A model generated the notes under the pieces. The model searched no databases. It worked only from the letters and a program-made list of their open reading frames with translations, and was not told the origin of the DNA. A DNA stretch of 64,000 bases from Lithobates sylvaticus (lineage: Eukaryota; Chordata; Amphibia; Anura; Ranidae): contig CM053026.1 in assembly GCA_028564925.1 (NCBI GenBank), forward strand, positions 128,179,150 through 128,243,149, given 5' to 3'. The position numbers were made by a program, and so were the translations under genes. Of this stretch, positions 1-12,143 are shown in pieces. Each line of letters opens with the position of its first letter. The first letter of the stretch is position 1.

Positions 1-1039
1 CTCAATGTGATATCCATTACAAAGCAATATATACCTGTCAGTTTTTTACATTATCAATCACTCTAATCTAATTGAATTCATTACTTTGCACAATTATATT
101 TACACAGTGCCAGCATGTAGGGAGGAGCAGTTAACAAAATTAGATCAGACAGGTGGTCTGCAGTGATGAAATGAAACATTTTAACCTAGACATATTCTAA
201 GAAGACATTGTGAAAAAAAGGAATCTTAAATCTCTTGCATAAACATTGTCATTAAAAAAAATATATTTTTGGAAGAACCACTGCTTTGCTGGAAACAAGC
301 TTCAAAAACGTAAAACCTTTGTCAGAGGGGATGTAGAGTTTGGGGTAAAATAATGGCTAGGTGTGGAGACAGCTCCATATCATCAATTCATTTTGATTCT
401 GAAGCTGGTATATGCTACACCATAACAAAAAAAAAATGACAATTATGGAATATAATAGAGACAAATAGTAGAGACTAATTGGTGCTACTATAATTGACTC
501 CCATAGCAAAAAGGGTGAGAAAAACTGTTTGAGGGGTAATAAACAAAACTTCTATGCCTACTAATAATGCTGGGCCTAACTTACTTATATCGAAGCCTAA
601 AGCAAAACGAAATCCACCAATCACTGTTTGCCAAAAGAAGGCTAAGTTAGAAATGTTCAATAAATAGTATTAAATCCTCAATTAAATATGCCAACATTGT
701 TTTCTACAGTATTGTCATAGACATTCTGCCTACTAACACGTGCACAATGTATATGCTAAAATTCAAGACAAGCCTATGGCGAAGACTGTCATTTTTACCA
801 TTGTGTAATGACAAGTTTCAACAAAACCTTCAAGCTCCAAATGGCTGATCTTTTGGCCGATTATATGAGCAGCCCCATTGCAACTGAAGATTTAAATAGA
901 GGCTAAGATGGCACTATCTGTGGCTACAAAAGGATAGGAAGATTTAGTTCCACTTTAACAGTTTTGGACCAGTTATGTTGGATTCCCCCAAGGAACTGTC
1001 ACAGTTGATTCCCAAAAAGTACACATTTTTAGCTAAAAT
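1..1039. other. no recognisable gene or repeat
   Basis: AT-rich non-coding sequence. I see no terminal repeats, protein homology or RNA gene. A 61-codon minus-strand frame at 475-660 has a hydrophobic translation but matches nothing I know and is not called. Confidence 0.5.
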
Positions 1040-1537
1040 TTAAAGAGGAACTGCAGTCTGCGCACATAATTTGTAATAAAAACATCTTTGCCATTCTGAA
1101 GCTTCCCTCCAACCACTTTGCATATTATTTTATATATACTGTGATTCTGTACTTGCCAAATACGCTGCAGAAATCTCCCTCCACTGAATCTGGCTGCAAC
1201 CATTTTAACTGTGGGCAGCTAAAGCTTCTGCCTGTTCACTTCCTGGATTTACACAGACACACAGAGGCACACCTCCAGCTCAGCAGCCCTGCAGCTTTCA
1301 TTGGCCCTCTTATGACTGATCCCCCTCCCTTCGTGGCAAACTCTCACGAGAGTGAGAGAGAGAGAGCTGTGCGTGATGTCATAAGCCTAGGCTTTTTACC
1401 AGACAAGAAACAGGAAGTGGGTTGTATAAGGTATTTACTGGCAGAAAAAAAAAACTTTTTACTATCCAAAGTTAAAATAACAAGGGTAGAAGATTTAATA
1501 GATGGAAAGTAAAAAAAATGACTGAAGGTCCGCTTTA
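1040..1537. mobile_element. T2/Kolobok-like MITE (TTAA ends)
   Basis: The left end begins TTAAAGAGGAACTGCAGTCT and the right end, reverse-complemented, reads GGTAAAGCGGACCTTCAGTC, so the termini are imperfect inverted repeats. The TTAA is intact on the left and altered on the right. The same terminus opens the element at 19814-20326. No transposase is present. Kolobok/T2 MITEs known from Xenopus have TTAA targets and TTAAAGGRR-type ends; assignment to that superfamily is inferred from the termini only. The open frame across it (1141-1512) is not a gene. Confidence 0.65.
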
Positions 1538-1788
1538 CCATGCTTATACACTAGACCTTTACCCTTTCAGCGTTCAGAAGGGGGGGGGGGCATTTTTCAA
1601 GATATCAGACTTCTTGATCTATTAAGCTAAACCTGACATTGCTTTAGCAGAATTCCAGTTACAACTGACTTCCTCACTTTGAAATCTAAATATTGCGTAG
1701 GTAATATATGTTTAACCATCCCAAACAAGACTCAGACTTCCCCTACCAAACCCTCAGTGCCACCAAACGACACAACTTTCCCCCCTAA

Positions 1789-2040
1789 TGCCGCGTACAG
1801 ACGATCGGACTATCCGCCCGTGTGTGGGCTCCGGCAGACTTTTTCTTCCCAAAAGTCCGGCGGACTTAGAAAGAAGACTTGACTCAAAATTATCCGCCGG
1901 ACTCGGCAGTCCGGCGGACAATCCGGCCGTCTGTGTGCTAGTCCGCGGGACTTTTGAAATAAATGGACTTGCCCACACACGGAGTAAAGTCCGTTCATTT
2001 TGAACGTGGCTGCAGGTAGAAGGGACTAGCGAAGGAAGTT
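1789..2040. mobile_element. PIF/Harbinger-like MITE, left part only
   Basis: Starts TGCCGCGTACAGACGATCGG directly after TAA (1786-1788). It resembles the terminus of the complete element at 5398-5828, which begins TGCAATGTACACACGG. The interior is rich in tccg/cgga words typical of that family. I cannot find the right terminus, so this is probably a truncated copy; the right boundary is approximate. Confidence 0.5.
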
Positions 2041-2100
2041 AATGCCGCCACCTCCATAGGCGAGATTGACACCTTGCTAGCCCCGTCACCTGGTATGGAT

Positions 2101-3027
2101 TTAAAGGGGAATCCCTACGCCGAAAAAACGGTGTGGGGTCCCCCCAAAATCGATACCAGACCCTTATCCGAGCAAGCAGCCTGGCAGGCCAGGAAAGGAG
2201 GGGGCTGAGCGAGCACCCCCCTCCTGAACCATACCAGGTCACTTTCCCTCAACATGGGCCCCCCAAAGCACCTTGTCCCCATGTTGATGTGGACAAGGGC
2301 CTCATCCTCACAACCCTGGCCTGGTGGTTGTGGGGTCTGCAGGAGGCTTATGGGAATCTGAAAGCCCTGTTTAACAAGGGGGTCCCCGGATTCCCTCCCC
2401 CATGTGAATTGGTATGAGGTACATTATGCCCCTACCCATTCACCAAAAAAAGTGTCAAAAAGTAAAAACCACAATAGACAGTTTTTGACAATTCCTTTAT
2501 TAAAAAAAAAAAGTGTCCCGCGTTGTACATCTATCGTCAATCACGCTGCTTAACAGAGCTTTTCTTTGTCTATTTTTTAGGTCTGTCGGGCAGCAGATTG
2601 AAGATAGATGGACATCACGGGACACTTTTTTTTTCTTTTTTAATAAAGGATTTGTCAAAAACTGTTTATTGTGGTTTTTACTTTTTGACAATTTTTTGGT
2701 GAATGTACATCGTACCCCTACCCATTCACATGGGGGGCAGGATCTGGGGGCCCCCTTGTTAAAGGGGGCTTCCAGATTCCGATAAGCCCCCCACCCACAG
2801 ACCCCCACAACAACCGGGCCAGGGTTGTGGGGACGAGGCCCTTGTCCCCATCAACATGGAGCACCCTCCCCATATTGAGGACAATTGGCCTGGTATGGTT
2901 CAGGAGGGGTGGTGCTTGCATATCCCCCCTTGGCCTGCCAGTCTGCTTGCTTGGATAAAGGCCTGGTATGGATTTTGGGGGGACCCAATGCCGTTTTTTT
3001 TTAATTCTGTCATTGGGTTCCCCTTAA
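2101..3027. mobile_element. TTAA-ended foldback element with about 450-bp arms
   Basis: The left arm (2101-2560) and right arm (2581-3027) are reverse complements with moderate divergence and only about 20 nt between them. The outer ends are TTAAAGGGGAA on the left and TTAAGGGGAACCC on the right when reverse-complemented, so TTAA closes both ends and the termini resemble T2/Kolobok elements. There are A-runs on both sides of a gtgtcccg/cgggacac pair near the centre. It has no coding capacity. A transcript would fold into a very long hairpin. Confidence 0.7.
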
Positions 3028-3082
3028 CCACTTCAATGCACTATTATATACTCTGTACTGACTGCACTGTATATACATACAC

Positions 3083-3119
3083 ATATATATATATATATAT
3101 ATAAATAAATATATATACA
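3083..3119. repeat. (AT)n microsatellite, short
   Basis: Alternating AT with small interruptions (ataaataaat). Confidence 0.85.
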
Positions 3120-3150
3120 TACATTGCCTGTACTGTATATATATTCTACA

Positions 3151-3152
<2 letters not shown>

Positions 3153-3221
<69 letters not shown>
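3153..3221. repeat. (TA)n microsatellite
   Basis: About 34 uninterrupted TA units following a tgtactgtatatatattc lead-in that is itself repeated upstream. Confidence 0.92.
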
Positions 3222-3222
<1 letters not shown>

Positions 3223-3239
3223 TAAACTGCCTGCACACC

Positions 3240-3399
3240 ACTAACTGACCTGCATGATCTAGCTCAAGTTGACACTATACACGGCCGCCAATTCAGCAGC
3301 CGTCAATGCACTGCGATCTCGCAGTGCATTATAGGGCGCTACGCGGCACTCAAATTTGCGAACAAGCGAACACCCGATGTTCGAGTCGAACTTACATTC
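3240..3399. repeat. unclassified interspersed repeat
   Basis: GC-richer than its flanks, with two local inverted repeats: gcactgcgatctcgcagtgc and a cgaacacccgatgttcg-type pair. It resembles dispersed frog repeats I recognise by style, but I cannot name a family. It abuts the LINE remnant that follows. Confidence 0.3.
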
Positions 3400-4456
3400 G
3401 ACTTGACCATTGGGACCATCCCTACCCAAGACACACCATACCGCAAATCTGTAGCCATGATGTTAACAAACGCAGCTAAATTGTGTATACCTAAACTGTG
3501 AGGCACCCCCAAAATCCCTTCTCTGTCTGACTGGTACAAAGATAAAATAGCTGTGATGGAAGAACTAATTTCAATCTCACAAGACTCCCCCCCACAAATT
3601 CTCATCTTTATGGGCCTGTTGGATCCACTTCCATTCGTCCAAGGAATACTCACAAATAATAGGCACACCTTCTACAAACCCGACCTAAACACTTAGATCA
3701 CCCGTTTCTATCTGCTACCCCAAAACTAGCCTCTATATGCCGCTCAATATAAGATCTAGTTCAAACTGTCCGACGCCAAGTTCTGTCTCTATCTTTCCAA
3801 TCTACCAAATACGTCAAAAATACAACACCCACAAATCGGAAATCTATCCACATTTCTAGATGCATACATGCATTAATGAATGCAAATACAATACCTATTT
3901 CTCACATCACCTACAACTAATATCGCATTTTCCCTTTTCTCTCGTCAACTCCTTACTCCCCCCCCCCCCCCCTACACCTCTTCTTACAGTTTCTTGCCTC
4001 CACCTCTTCCACCCCTCCTCCCACCAACCCCTATTAGGGGTCAGATCTCATGGTAATGCTTGTGCTGGACACAAGCACTCACCCAGAAACAGAGCATCCC
4101 ACTACAAGATCAATTCCTCAAAACACACCAAACACACTGGAATACCTTCCTGATATAAACCATACCAGGTAATATGTCGGTATTGAAATATACCTTTTCT
4201 AGACACCTCGCTCACTACCAAAGACAGTCTAAACATGTTACTCACATCTGTGTTCCTATTTGATTTACCACTGTTATGTTGATAACTTTATTCTTCTCTT
4301 TAAACCATACACTTAATTGTATTTGAGGCAATTTACCAGCATATAACAACAGCATGTCATGTTGCAATTCAATATTTGATCTTGTTACTGTACTACACCC
4401 ATATACTGTTCTTGTACTGTACTTTTGTCAATAAAAATAGTTTGGGAAAAAAAATA
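3400..4456 (+). mobile_element. L1/Tx1-clade LINE, 3' end only
   Basis: The plus-strand translation near 3400-3680 contains a decayed L1/Tx1 C-terminus: CIPKL, then a TPKIPSLSDWYKDKIAVMEE-type block that matches the region just after the zinc-knuckle of frog and fish L1/Tx1 ORF2. In-frame stops and shifts are present. A long non-coding tail follows, ending in aataaaaatagtttggg and an A-run at 4449-4456, the usual 3' end of these elements. Heavily 5'-truncated, as is typical for LINEs. The 5' boundary is approximate and no target duplication was found. Confidence 0.6.
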
Positions 4457-5397
4457 GCACATCCTATTAGCTATTCTAATGTTAGATGAGTCAAAATAGC
4501 ATGGCTACATTTCAAAATAAATTTAATTTGGGATAGCATTTCCCTTACCACAGCACAACCTAATATTACCTAATCCTTTACACATTTAATGTATTTTCTC
4601 TCATCTCAGGGCTTATTATCAATAATGAAAAATCTATTTCTCTAAATATTTCTTCCCATGCAGCTATAACCTCCCTTCTTCTGGTCCAGTTCATTTATTG
4701 ATTATCTTGGCATCAAGGTGACCTGTGCCTCTTTGCACTCTGCAAGCTGCTTTACGTTTTCAATAAAATAAAAAATGTAAAATCTGGATGTCTGTTTTCC
4801 TAGTTCCCCATCTTATATTTCTTACCCTCTGATCAAAAGCTACCTCTTTTGAAGCTAGAGCACTAAACCCAGGTTCTCCAAGTCCATGTAGTCCCACAGG
4901 ATCTCTGTTACCCTTGGTGTGCATAGCCTTCATAAATATTTCCTATTCCAACAGATAGCCCCTTTATCTCTACTGTGCATCAATCAATTACTCCCTTTCT
5001 AAGATTATCATGAATTATTCAACTGCACCTATATGCCTATTTTTGATGTCCCCTGGCTAACCTATTCTATCAGGCCATTTGGCCTAAGGTCTTTTTATAA
5101 TTTGGTATTTGGAATACTGCAAGATAAATTAGTAATCTAAAGTGGACCTTTCATTTACTTGACAAGTCTGCATGAATACACTTCTGACATGCCACAATAA
5201 TAAAGTAATAATATAATTTTTTTAGAAAAGTACCACCTTTTATCAGTCTGCATTTCATCAGTTTCTTCTTCCCAATGGCCATAATACTCCTCTTTTTGAA
5301 CTATATATAATTGATGTGTAGGTTGAAATACTTACCCATTCATAACTAGAATGTCACTCAAAAATATCTGGAACATCTGAATCTTTTTTAAATGTTA
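4457..5397. other. no gene seen; possible MITE fragment at about 5137
   Basis: AT-rich non-coding sequence. At 5137 taaagtggacctttcattta resembles the terminus of the T2-like MITEs, but no partner end was found before the Harbinger MITE at 5398. Confidence 0.4.
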
Positions 5398-5828
5398 TGC
5401 AATGTACACACGGTCGGACTTTCTGACGGAAAATGTGCAATCAGAGCGTGTTTTAGGAAATTGCGACCGTGTGTAGGCTCCATCCGACCTTTTGCATCGG
5501 AATTTCCGACACACAAAGTTTGAGATCTGGATCTAAAATTTTCTGACAACAAAATCCGATCACGTAAATTCCGATCGTGTGTAGACAATTCCGACGCACT
5601 AAGTGCCACGCATGCTCAGAATAAATTACGAGACAGAAGCTATTGGATACTGGCTATTAAACTTCCTCTTTATAGTCTCGTTGTACGTGTTGTACGTCAG
5701 CGTGTTCTAGGCAATCGGAATTTCCGACAACTTTATGCGTGTGTATGCAAGACAAGTTTGAGCCAACATCCGTCGGAAAAAATCTGATGGATTTTGTTGT
5801 TGGGATGTCTGATCGTGTGTACAGGGCA
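5398..5828. mobile_element. PIF/Harbinger MITE, complete
   Basis: Terminal inverted repeats TGCAATGTACACACGG (left) and TGCCCTGTACACACGA (right end reverse-complemented), flanked by identical TTA target duplications at 5395-5397 and 5829-5831. A 3-bp TTA/TAA duplication is diagnostic of PIF/Harbinger. The 431-bp interior has several more copies of the acacacggtcggac-type word in both orientations, giving an internally palindromic element. It has no transposase; mobilisation would have relied on an autonomous relative. Confidence 0.85.
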
Positions 5829-5831
5829 TTA

Positions 5832-7001
5832 TTGTTATTATTTTGATCAAATGTATAACAATTTGTGTAAGTTTGATAATTATCTTTTCTTTTCTTCATG
5901 TAACTTAGAACATTAATTTAATTGTATTTATATGTGCTTATTATTGTCATTACTATTTAAAACATTTAGTAAAATGACTGAAACAAAAGATTTGAGAAAA
6001 TTGAAATGAAGTACAACTTAACAAACAGTGATGTCATTTTAATAAATGTGCCTTTTAGGAAGGTAGAGTTAGATTTGAATATAGAGGGGAAAGGTTGGAC
6101 TTACAACTGCAGTCAGGTAGTTATTGATTACTGATGGGTGGATTTTCATTTATTTCCAGTTTTGTCTGGAATCCATCAAAAGCCATTTTGATTTCTTGCC
6201 GCTATCCAATTTCTCTTATTTAAAAAAAGTAAAAACAAGCACTGCCTTTAAAGAAAATGCTTAATACTTATGTGCCTCACCACCTGCACTGCCAAACTTT
6301 GTCATCTTTGGGATATAATCTCACTGAAACATCTTCTGCATCCAACAAATCTGAGTGTTGTGGGAAGCCTGGTACCCCTTTGTTGGGACCGGACACAGTA
6401 CTGCCGTAGGAGCCAGTAAAAAACATGTGGGTGGTGGGACAGGTTAGTGTAGTATTTCCTTTGCAGGGAGTGCTTGTTTTTACCTTTTTAAAACTGAAAA
6501 ATTGATTTTGGAGAGTAGTTAAAATGTCCCAACTCTTTAACACATATATCTTCTTCAAGTTATACAGCTCTAGGGATCTTTGATCACTTTAATTCTTTTA
6601 AATTCCAGCCTCGGCACTATTGCTAAAGACACAGTTTTCACTGAAGACATGTTTGCCTTCAAAATGAACTTTGAATTTTACCCTTTCAATTTCAAGAATA
6701 ATTCAGACTAATGGCCTGAATCTATTTCTTTACAAATGTTTGTTTAAAACTGCATAATGAAAATGCATGTGTTCCATTTATGGGATGTTTTATAGAGTCT
6801 GCATAATTCATCACATTTTTATTAGTTTTATGGATATTAACAGCATGAATACAGATTTATAACACATTGGTAAGTGCCATTCCATTCAGTGCTTATGATA
6901 CAGTAATTATTGGGTCATAAATAAACCATTTCCAGTAGCAACATTGGGAGACTTTATTTGAATGTGTGCGTACACATATTCTGAATAATGCACCACTAGT
7001 G
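5832..7001. other. no gene or clear repeat seen
   Basis: AT-rich non-coding sequence without recognised termini or homology. Confidence 0.4.
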
Positions 7002-7320
7002 TTAAAGCACAACTCCACAATTTTTAATAAAATGAAAAATACCCAGCTCAACCCAAGTAAAAATGAAAAATTAAGCATTTTATGCATTACTCACCCTGTT
7101 CCTGAAGCTATCTATCACCTACATGCAAAACTTATATTTAAGTTTCAGGTGGCCACTGACTTTATTTATTCATCAGGCATTATGTGTCAGTTTTTTGGGA
7201 TTTCCCTACAGTATTTTGTGTCTTCACCCACCGCCACAAATCCAGGAGTGTCTTGTTGCAGTATGTCACTCCAAAAGTTTATTTATGAATTCATCATGGG
7301 AACATGATGCCACCTTTTAA
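7002..7320. repeat. TTAA-ended MITE, one end recognised
   Basis: TTAAAGCACAACTCCACAAT at 7002 is of the same style as other T2-like termini here. The opposite end could not be located, so the right limit is a guess. Confidence 0.35.
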
Positions 7321-8880
7321 TATTGAACTTACCTTGATGGGCTTCCAGACCTGGGAATTCTGGGTGATATACAGTATACTGCCATGATCCTTTCCAAGTT
7401 GTATATCATTTAAGTCTCATTGTAAAGTCTAAAATGATCTCTGCAAGATAAAAGCAAATACAAAAAAACAGCTAAACCAGCTGAAAACAATAATTAGGAT
7501 CTCCTCCAACAAAAAACACTTCAGATTTTTATTTTTCTTAAACACTTTGGTAGAATTGGCCACATTTTGTGCTTTTTATCATAATATTTTGTTCAAAAAA
7601 TTACATCTGCTGCAAGCATGTGAAATTAATATTTGATGGGGATTCAAAATCTGTTTTAGCTTTGTTTCCAAAGCTTGCCACCATGGTGATTTACTACTGA
7701 GCCAATAATCACTACTTCTTTATTATGAAGGAAATGACAAGTTATGATAAGGGAAGGCTACACCCATGCATAGCACTTACATTTTCCACCTTAGAAAACA
7801 TTCTGGTTTATATAATATGTATTTACAATATAGATCAGCATAGGGCACTGTTAGATTTTTAGCACTCCCAACTCCTCCAAAGGACTGCAAATCACAATTA
7901 TATATATAAAATAATTTTTTTTTTTAAATACATGAACAGAATCAAAATGTATGCAAGCTATACTACTTACTAATTTGCACCACAATCATAGTATTAGTTA
8001 TTAATAAGTCATCAGTGGTATTATAGCCCCATAATATCTTGGTCAGTGATAAGGCAATTATATGGTAACATGTATAATTGTTCACCACTTCGTGCATTGG
8101 AATATCCTTATTTAGGAAAAAAAAATAACCCTTAAAATTATTTTACAGGCACTACCTCTGCTTAAAGCATTTAGAGATCTGCTATGCTAACAGACTGAGC
8201 GTGTTAGAAAGATCTGTAAATATTTAGTGCCAGCTAAGCCTGGATGTTGTTCCCATTTTTCAATAAAGTTTGCAAGTAAATACCAGAACCTCAATTGCCT
8301 ACCCCCTCTATTTTCACTGGAACACCTTTGCATATCCCCATCTGAATGATAAGTCGAGTCTGTGAGTCTGTGAGGACAGAGTAGACAAGTACACTTTGTA
8401 ATAAACGCTACCCTACCTTCACGGAGTCGGTGAGGGTGTTGTTGATTGGTGCAGTCTAGTGCCTTTTGCCCAAGCTTGCTTTTCTAGGACTGTATTTCTA
8501 ACTTCTGTGCTCATGTGACAAGCCTTCACCCATCCCTACTCTAGTTATCTGGGCCACTCAAATATGTGCTCTCTAAAAAGCACCTATCTTATGAACAGGG
8601 CCCTTCTCAGGAGAGTTCCTTCTCCACGTAAAAAACCTAATGCTCACATGCTTTTCTCCTGGGCCTGAGATGGCCTTTCTGCTCAGAGAAAAGTCTATAT
8701 GCTGTTTTGTAATAGGCTTTGACACAGAAGGAAAGAGTAACTAATAACCAAGTTCTCTTTAATGCACTGATCCACCCACTGCCTATTTACCCCTGTTTAC
8801 CCCTGTTAAGTCCTGACTGGCCAAGAGTTTGCTGCATGCCTTATAATATTTATAGATCTCCCCACCTGCATTCTATCTTT
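7321..8880. other. no gene seen
   Basis: Non-coding, AT-rich, with short homopolymer runs. No terminal repeats recognised. Confidence 0.4.
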
Positions 8881-8884
8881 TAAA

Positions 8885-9500
8885 AATAAAGTGGACCTTT
8901 TAAGCAACTTTCCAGGTCTACATGAATGCATCTCTGTATCAGGGCCTGGATTTGAACCTGGGACCTCTCCTGTGTCTGGCATTGACTGTTCTCGCTGCGG
9001 TGCTAGATAGCACCCTGTCTGATCCATTGGACAACCCTGCCTTGTGCCTTTGCTTCTCCCATGAACTTCCTGTTTTTAAGCCATGTTTCTGCACTTCCTG
9101 TTTGGCAGATTATTGTGCAGAATATTGTGCTCTCCAGCCAATATCTTGCTCTTGACTTCCCTGCTGCCAACCGCCCTTTGGCTTGCTTCTGCCGGATCCC
9201 AACCTGCAACCGCTTTTTACCAACCCATGGCTTGTTTACTCACTATGCTTCTGTTTGGTCGTTACCTGTTATATCCATTATTGGACTCCGGCTGCTCACT
9301 CCCTGGTGGGGAAATTCTGAGTACCGCAACCAAAACCCAGCTCTAGTGAACACCAGTTAGTACTTAGACCTCAGGTGAGGCCACATCATCTGCCAGGGTA
9401 ACCTGCTTGCATTCCTATCCTGCTGGATGGTGGGAGTCCCTCTACTGCTATAGCTACTGGTCCCCGAGCCTGACCCATCATCTTGACATCTCACAACATA
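8885..9500 (+). repeat. repeat mosaic, LTR-like in base style
   Basis: Begins with a T2-like word (ataaagtggaccttttaagc) and continues into C/T-rich sequence with many cctgctg/cttgctctt words, like the U5-side sequence of the solo LTRs elsewhere in the window. No matching TG...CA ends with a 5-bp duplication were found, so it is left unclassified. A tRNA B-box-like word at 8947 (ggatttgaacctgg) is not part of a tRNA. Confidence 0.35.
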
Positions 9501-9599
9501 CAATATAAGTATATTTAAAAAGCTATATCTTGTATAGTTAAAAAGCAACCCTTGCACTTTGGTCAAGTGACTTTATGCAGGTTGAGATAATATCAACAC

Positions 9600-9920
9600 T
9601 ATGAGGAGGCTTTTCCTCAATCTTCTTTCCACCAGTGATCAGACTGTAACATCATAGCTTCCTAAAGATGCCTGATTGGTGAACGCGTTGAGACAGGCCT
9701 TGCCACCACTTCAGGCCCATTAGTGACGTCTTCCGGCTGTTGGAATGCACAGGCTCTAGCAAATGGAGCGACGTAGCAGTTCCCACAATAATACTGTACA
9801 TACTAGTGCCAGAATCTGAGGTACTTTTAAATGTGATCAGTGGCTGTTTTTATCATTTGATAGACCCTAAGTTGCAATAAAATACTTCACTATCTACATG
9901 TTTTTATCCTTTGGCTTTTC
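9600..9920 (+). mobile_element. possible Penelope-like (PLE) pseudo-LTR relic
   Basis: Carries a very eroded version of the hammerhead-like motif at 9670-9698 (gcctgatt, then gaacgcgttgagacaggc), followed about 180 nt later by a caataaaatacttcac...ttttatcc segment. That segment resembles the caataaaatcatctac block downstream of the motif in the clear element at 55680-57843. Assignment rests on motif order and is tentative. Confidence 0.35.
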
Positions 9921-10202
9921 TTTGTGGCTAACTATGAGGATATGGCAGAGATTAACAGAAGAACTTAAGTATGAAAGACCTAAAAAGAGGTCATTGTTCT
10001 TAGGTGAGTAGGCATTTTGTAAATCACAAGGTGGTAAATGCATGCTATTAGCTGCAGAGGATAATCAGATACACAATTGGCACTTATATTTGGTGTTGGG
10101 ATAACCAATATTCGACTTTATTTATTAAGTAATTTTGCACTGATTTTTTTTCACAAGAATTCATTTAGAAAGTGAAGCGCCTGCACTTTATTCATTTTAA
10201 AC

Positions 10203-10353
10203 ATCATAACTTTGTTGCAAATCCCAATGTGAAAAGCAGCAGCAGCAGGAGGCTGATTTTCTTTACTTTTCTCTTTACTGGTGATCAAGCTGTAACATCA
10301 TATCTTTGTTGCAAGTCACAATGTGAGAAGCAACAGCAGCATGAGGCTGATTT
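10203..10353. repeat. 58-bp direct duplication about 93 bp apart
   Basis: Segments 10203-10260 and 10296-10353 match closely (catcata-ctttgttgcaa, then caatgtgaaaagcagcagca-type sequence and aggctgattt). This looks like an old local duplication and the copies have diverged. No coding meaning is apparent. Confidence 0.7.
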
Positions 10354-10584
10354 GTGCAAGACAACATGTAAACACATAGCCAATAACTGTACAGTCATCA
10401 GGGTTTATAGGACTGTGCCATTTCTGAGCTAGCATCTCAGTCCAGGAAGTAGATGATGATCTTGAATAATACCTGAACAAAGAAGACTTTGTTCTTCTAG
10501 AAAGGTAAAAAAAGATTAAAGCACTAAAAGGGAGATTATTGTGATCTCTATGAGACATAATTAATAACCATAATTGTTACACAT

Positions 10585-12138
10585 TGTCAGGAAGGCACTA
10601 GCCATAATATAGATGAAGTCTCAAGACGTACATGGGTGCGCAGGCGCAGATGTGCAGGTACCCGTTTTATTGTGCATAACCGTGCGCAGATGAACGTGCC
10701 CGTTGCTAATGTTGGTGCCAATGGGACAATTTAAACTGCAGCAGTTCTATTAGCCAGCGCTGTCTGATCTACAGCTATTACCTGTGTCCCTGTATCTGTT
10801 CCTGCGTTGACTTCTGTTATTGATCCGGCTTGCTTTGACCTCGCATGAATGCTACCTGCCCTCACCTTGGCCTGTCTCTGGATTGGCTTTGCCTCCTGCT
10901 TATCTGCCTGCTTCTACGTTGCTGAATTCTGCCTGTATCCTGACCATTCTCTGCCTGCTGTTCATGCCTGTATCTGACCGTCTGTTGCTGACCTGGCTCG
11001 TCTGAACTTGCATCCAGTTATCTACCTAACCTGCTCTGCATTCTACCTGGTCCCTGCTGGTCCTTCACCTGTTCAGTACTGCCAGTCCTTCCGCACCTGC
11101 TACCTGCTGCCTGCCAAATCCTGGGTCTGCTGTCTCTACTGCCATCTGCTGTTCCAGCGATTATTATTATTAATATTATTATACAGGATTTATATAGCGC
11201 CAACAGTTTGTGCAGCGCTTTACAACATGAGGGCAGACAGTACAGTTACAATACAATACAGTAGGAATCAGAGAGCCCTGCTCATTAGAGCTCACAATCT
11301 ATAAGGAAGGGTCAAGTGATACAAAAGGTAATAACTGTGGGGGATGAGCTGATGATGAAAATAGAGGGTAGGATAGGCTTCTCTGAAGAGGAGGGTTTTC
11401 AGGGATCGTCTAAAAGCTAATAGAGTAGGAGATAATCATAAAGATTGGGGTAAAGAGTTCCATAGGATTGGAGAGGCTCTGGAAAAGTCCTGGAGTGAGC
11501 ATGGGAGGAGGTGACGAGGAAGCTAGAGGGCAGGAAGTCTTGAGAGGAACGAAGAGAACAATTAGCTTGTCAGTATTTTGATTAAATTTGTTGCCTGAGT
11601 GGAAGCCAGTGGAGGGATTGACAGAGAGGTGTAGCAGGTACGAATCGGTTGGAAAGGTGGATGAGTCTGGCAGCAGCATTCATGATGGATTGAAGGGGGG
11701 ATAGACTATGTAGAGGTAAGCCAGTGAGAAGGGAGTTGCAGTAGTCCAGGTGAGAGATGACCAGGGAGTGAATTAAGAGCTTTGTTGTGCCATTGGTTAG
11801 AAAGGGGCGTATTTTGGAGATGTTGCAGAGGTTGAGGCAGCAAGATTTGGACAGTGATTTGATGTGGGGCTTAAAGGAGAGTTCAGAGTCCAGGACTACA
11901 CCTAGGACCTTGGCATGTGAGGATGGGCTTATAGTTGTGCCATCGATTTTGACAGAGAGATCTGACCCATCTCTGGTGATGCACATGCTACCCACTGCCA
12001 TGGCTGATGGAACATCTTCCAGATACTCATACCTCGCTGCGCTCTCGTGGCCTCTGTCGCAACAGCAGTGGTCTCAAAGCTGGGGCTGTACGAGAGGCCT
12101 CCCTCTACACGTCAGCCTCTGCCACAAGGTACATGACA
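10585..12138 (+). mobile_element. solo LTR (Ty3/Gypsy-like style) with a nested LINE
   Basis: Begins TGTCAGG and ends ACATGACA, flanked by 5-bp duplications CACAT (10580-10584 and 12139-12143), as expected for an integrated LTR element. There is no internal coding region between two LTRs, so it is a solo LTR fossil left by LTR-LTR recombination. Removing the nested L2 LINE (about 11161-12003) leaves an LTR of about 0.7 kb with a C/T-rich second half. The family is inferred from end sequence and style. It is older than the L2 fragment it contains. Confidence 0.75.
11161..12003 (-). mobile_element. L2-clade LINE 3' fragment with reverse-transcriptase C-terminus
   Basis: On the minus strand from 12001 a 139-codon open frame encodes the C-terminal part of an L2-type reverse transcriptase: LGVVLDSELSFKPHI, then LLIHSLVISHLDYCNSLLTG, NAAARLIHL and a final LHWLPL. 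These blocks are characteristic of L2/CR1 group ORF2. Downstream the non-coding tail ends in gcgctatataaatcctgtat followed by attattaat units, the usual L2 3' end. It is 5'-truncated, so most of the protein is missing, and it sits inside the solo LTR. It cannot encode a working enzyme. Confidence 0.85.
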
Positions 12139-12143
12139 CACAT

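Noticed and set aside
475-660. 61-residue hydrophobic minus-strand frame
   Set aside because: Short, with no homology, start context or neighbouring exon to support it.
8940-8965. tRNA B-box-like word
   Set aside because: No A-box, anticodon arm or acceptor stem nearby, and it sits in a repeat mosaic.
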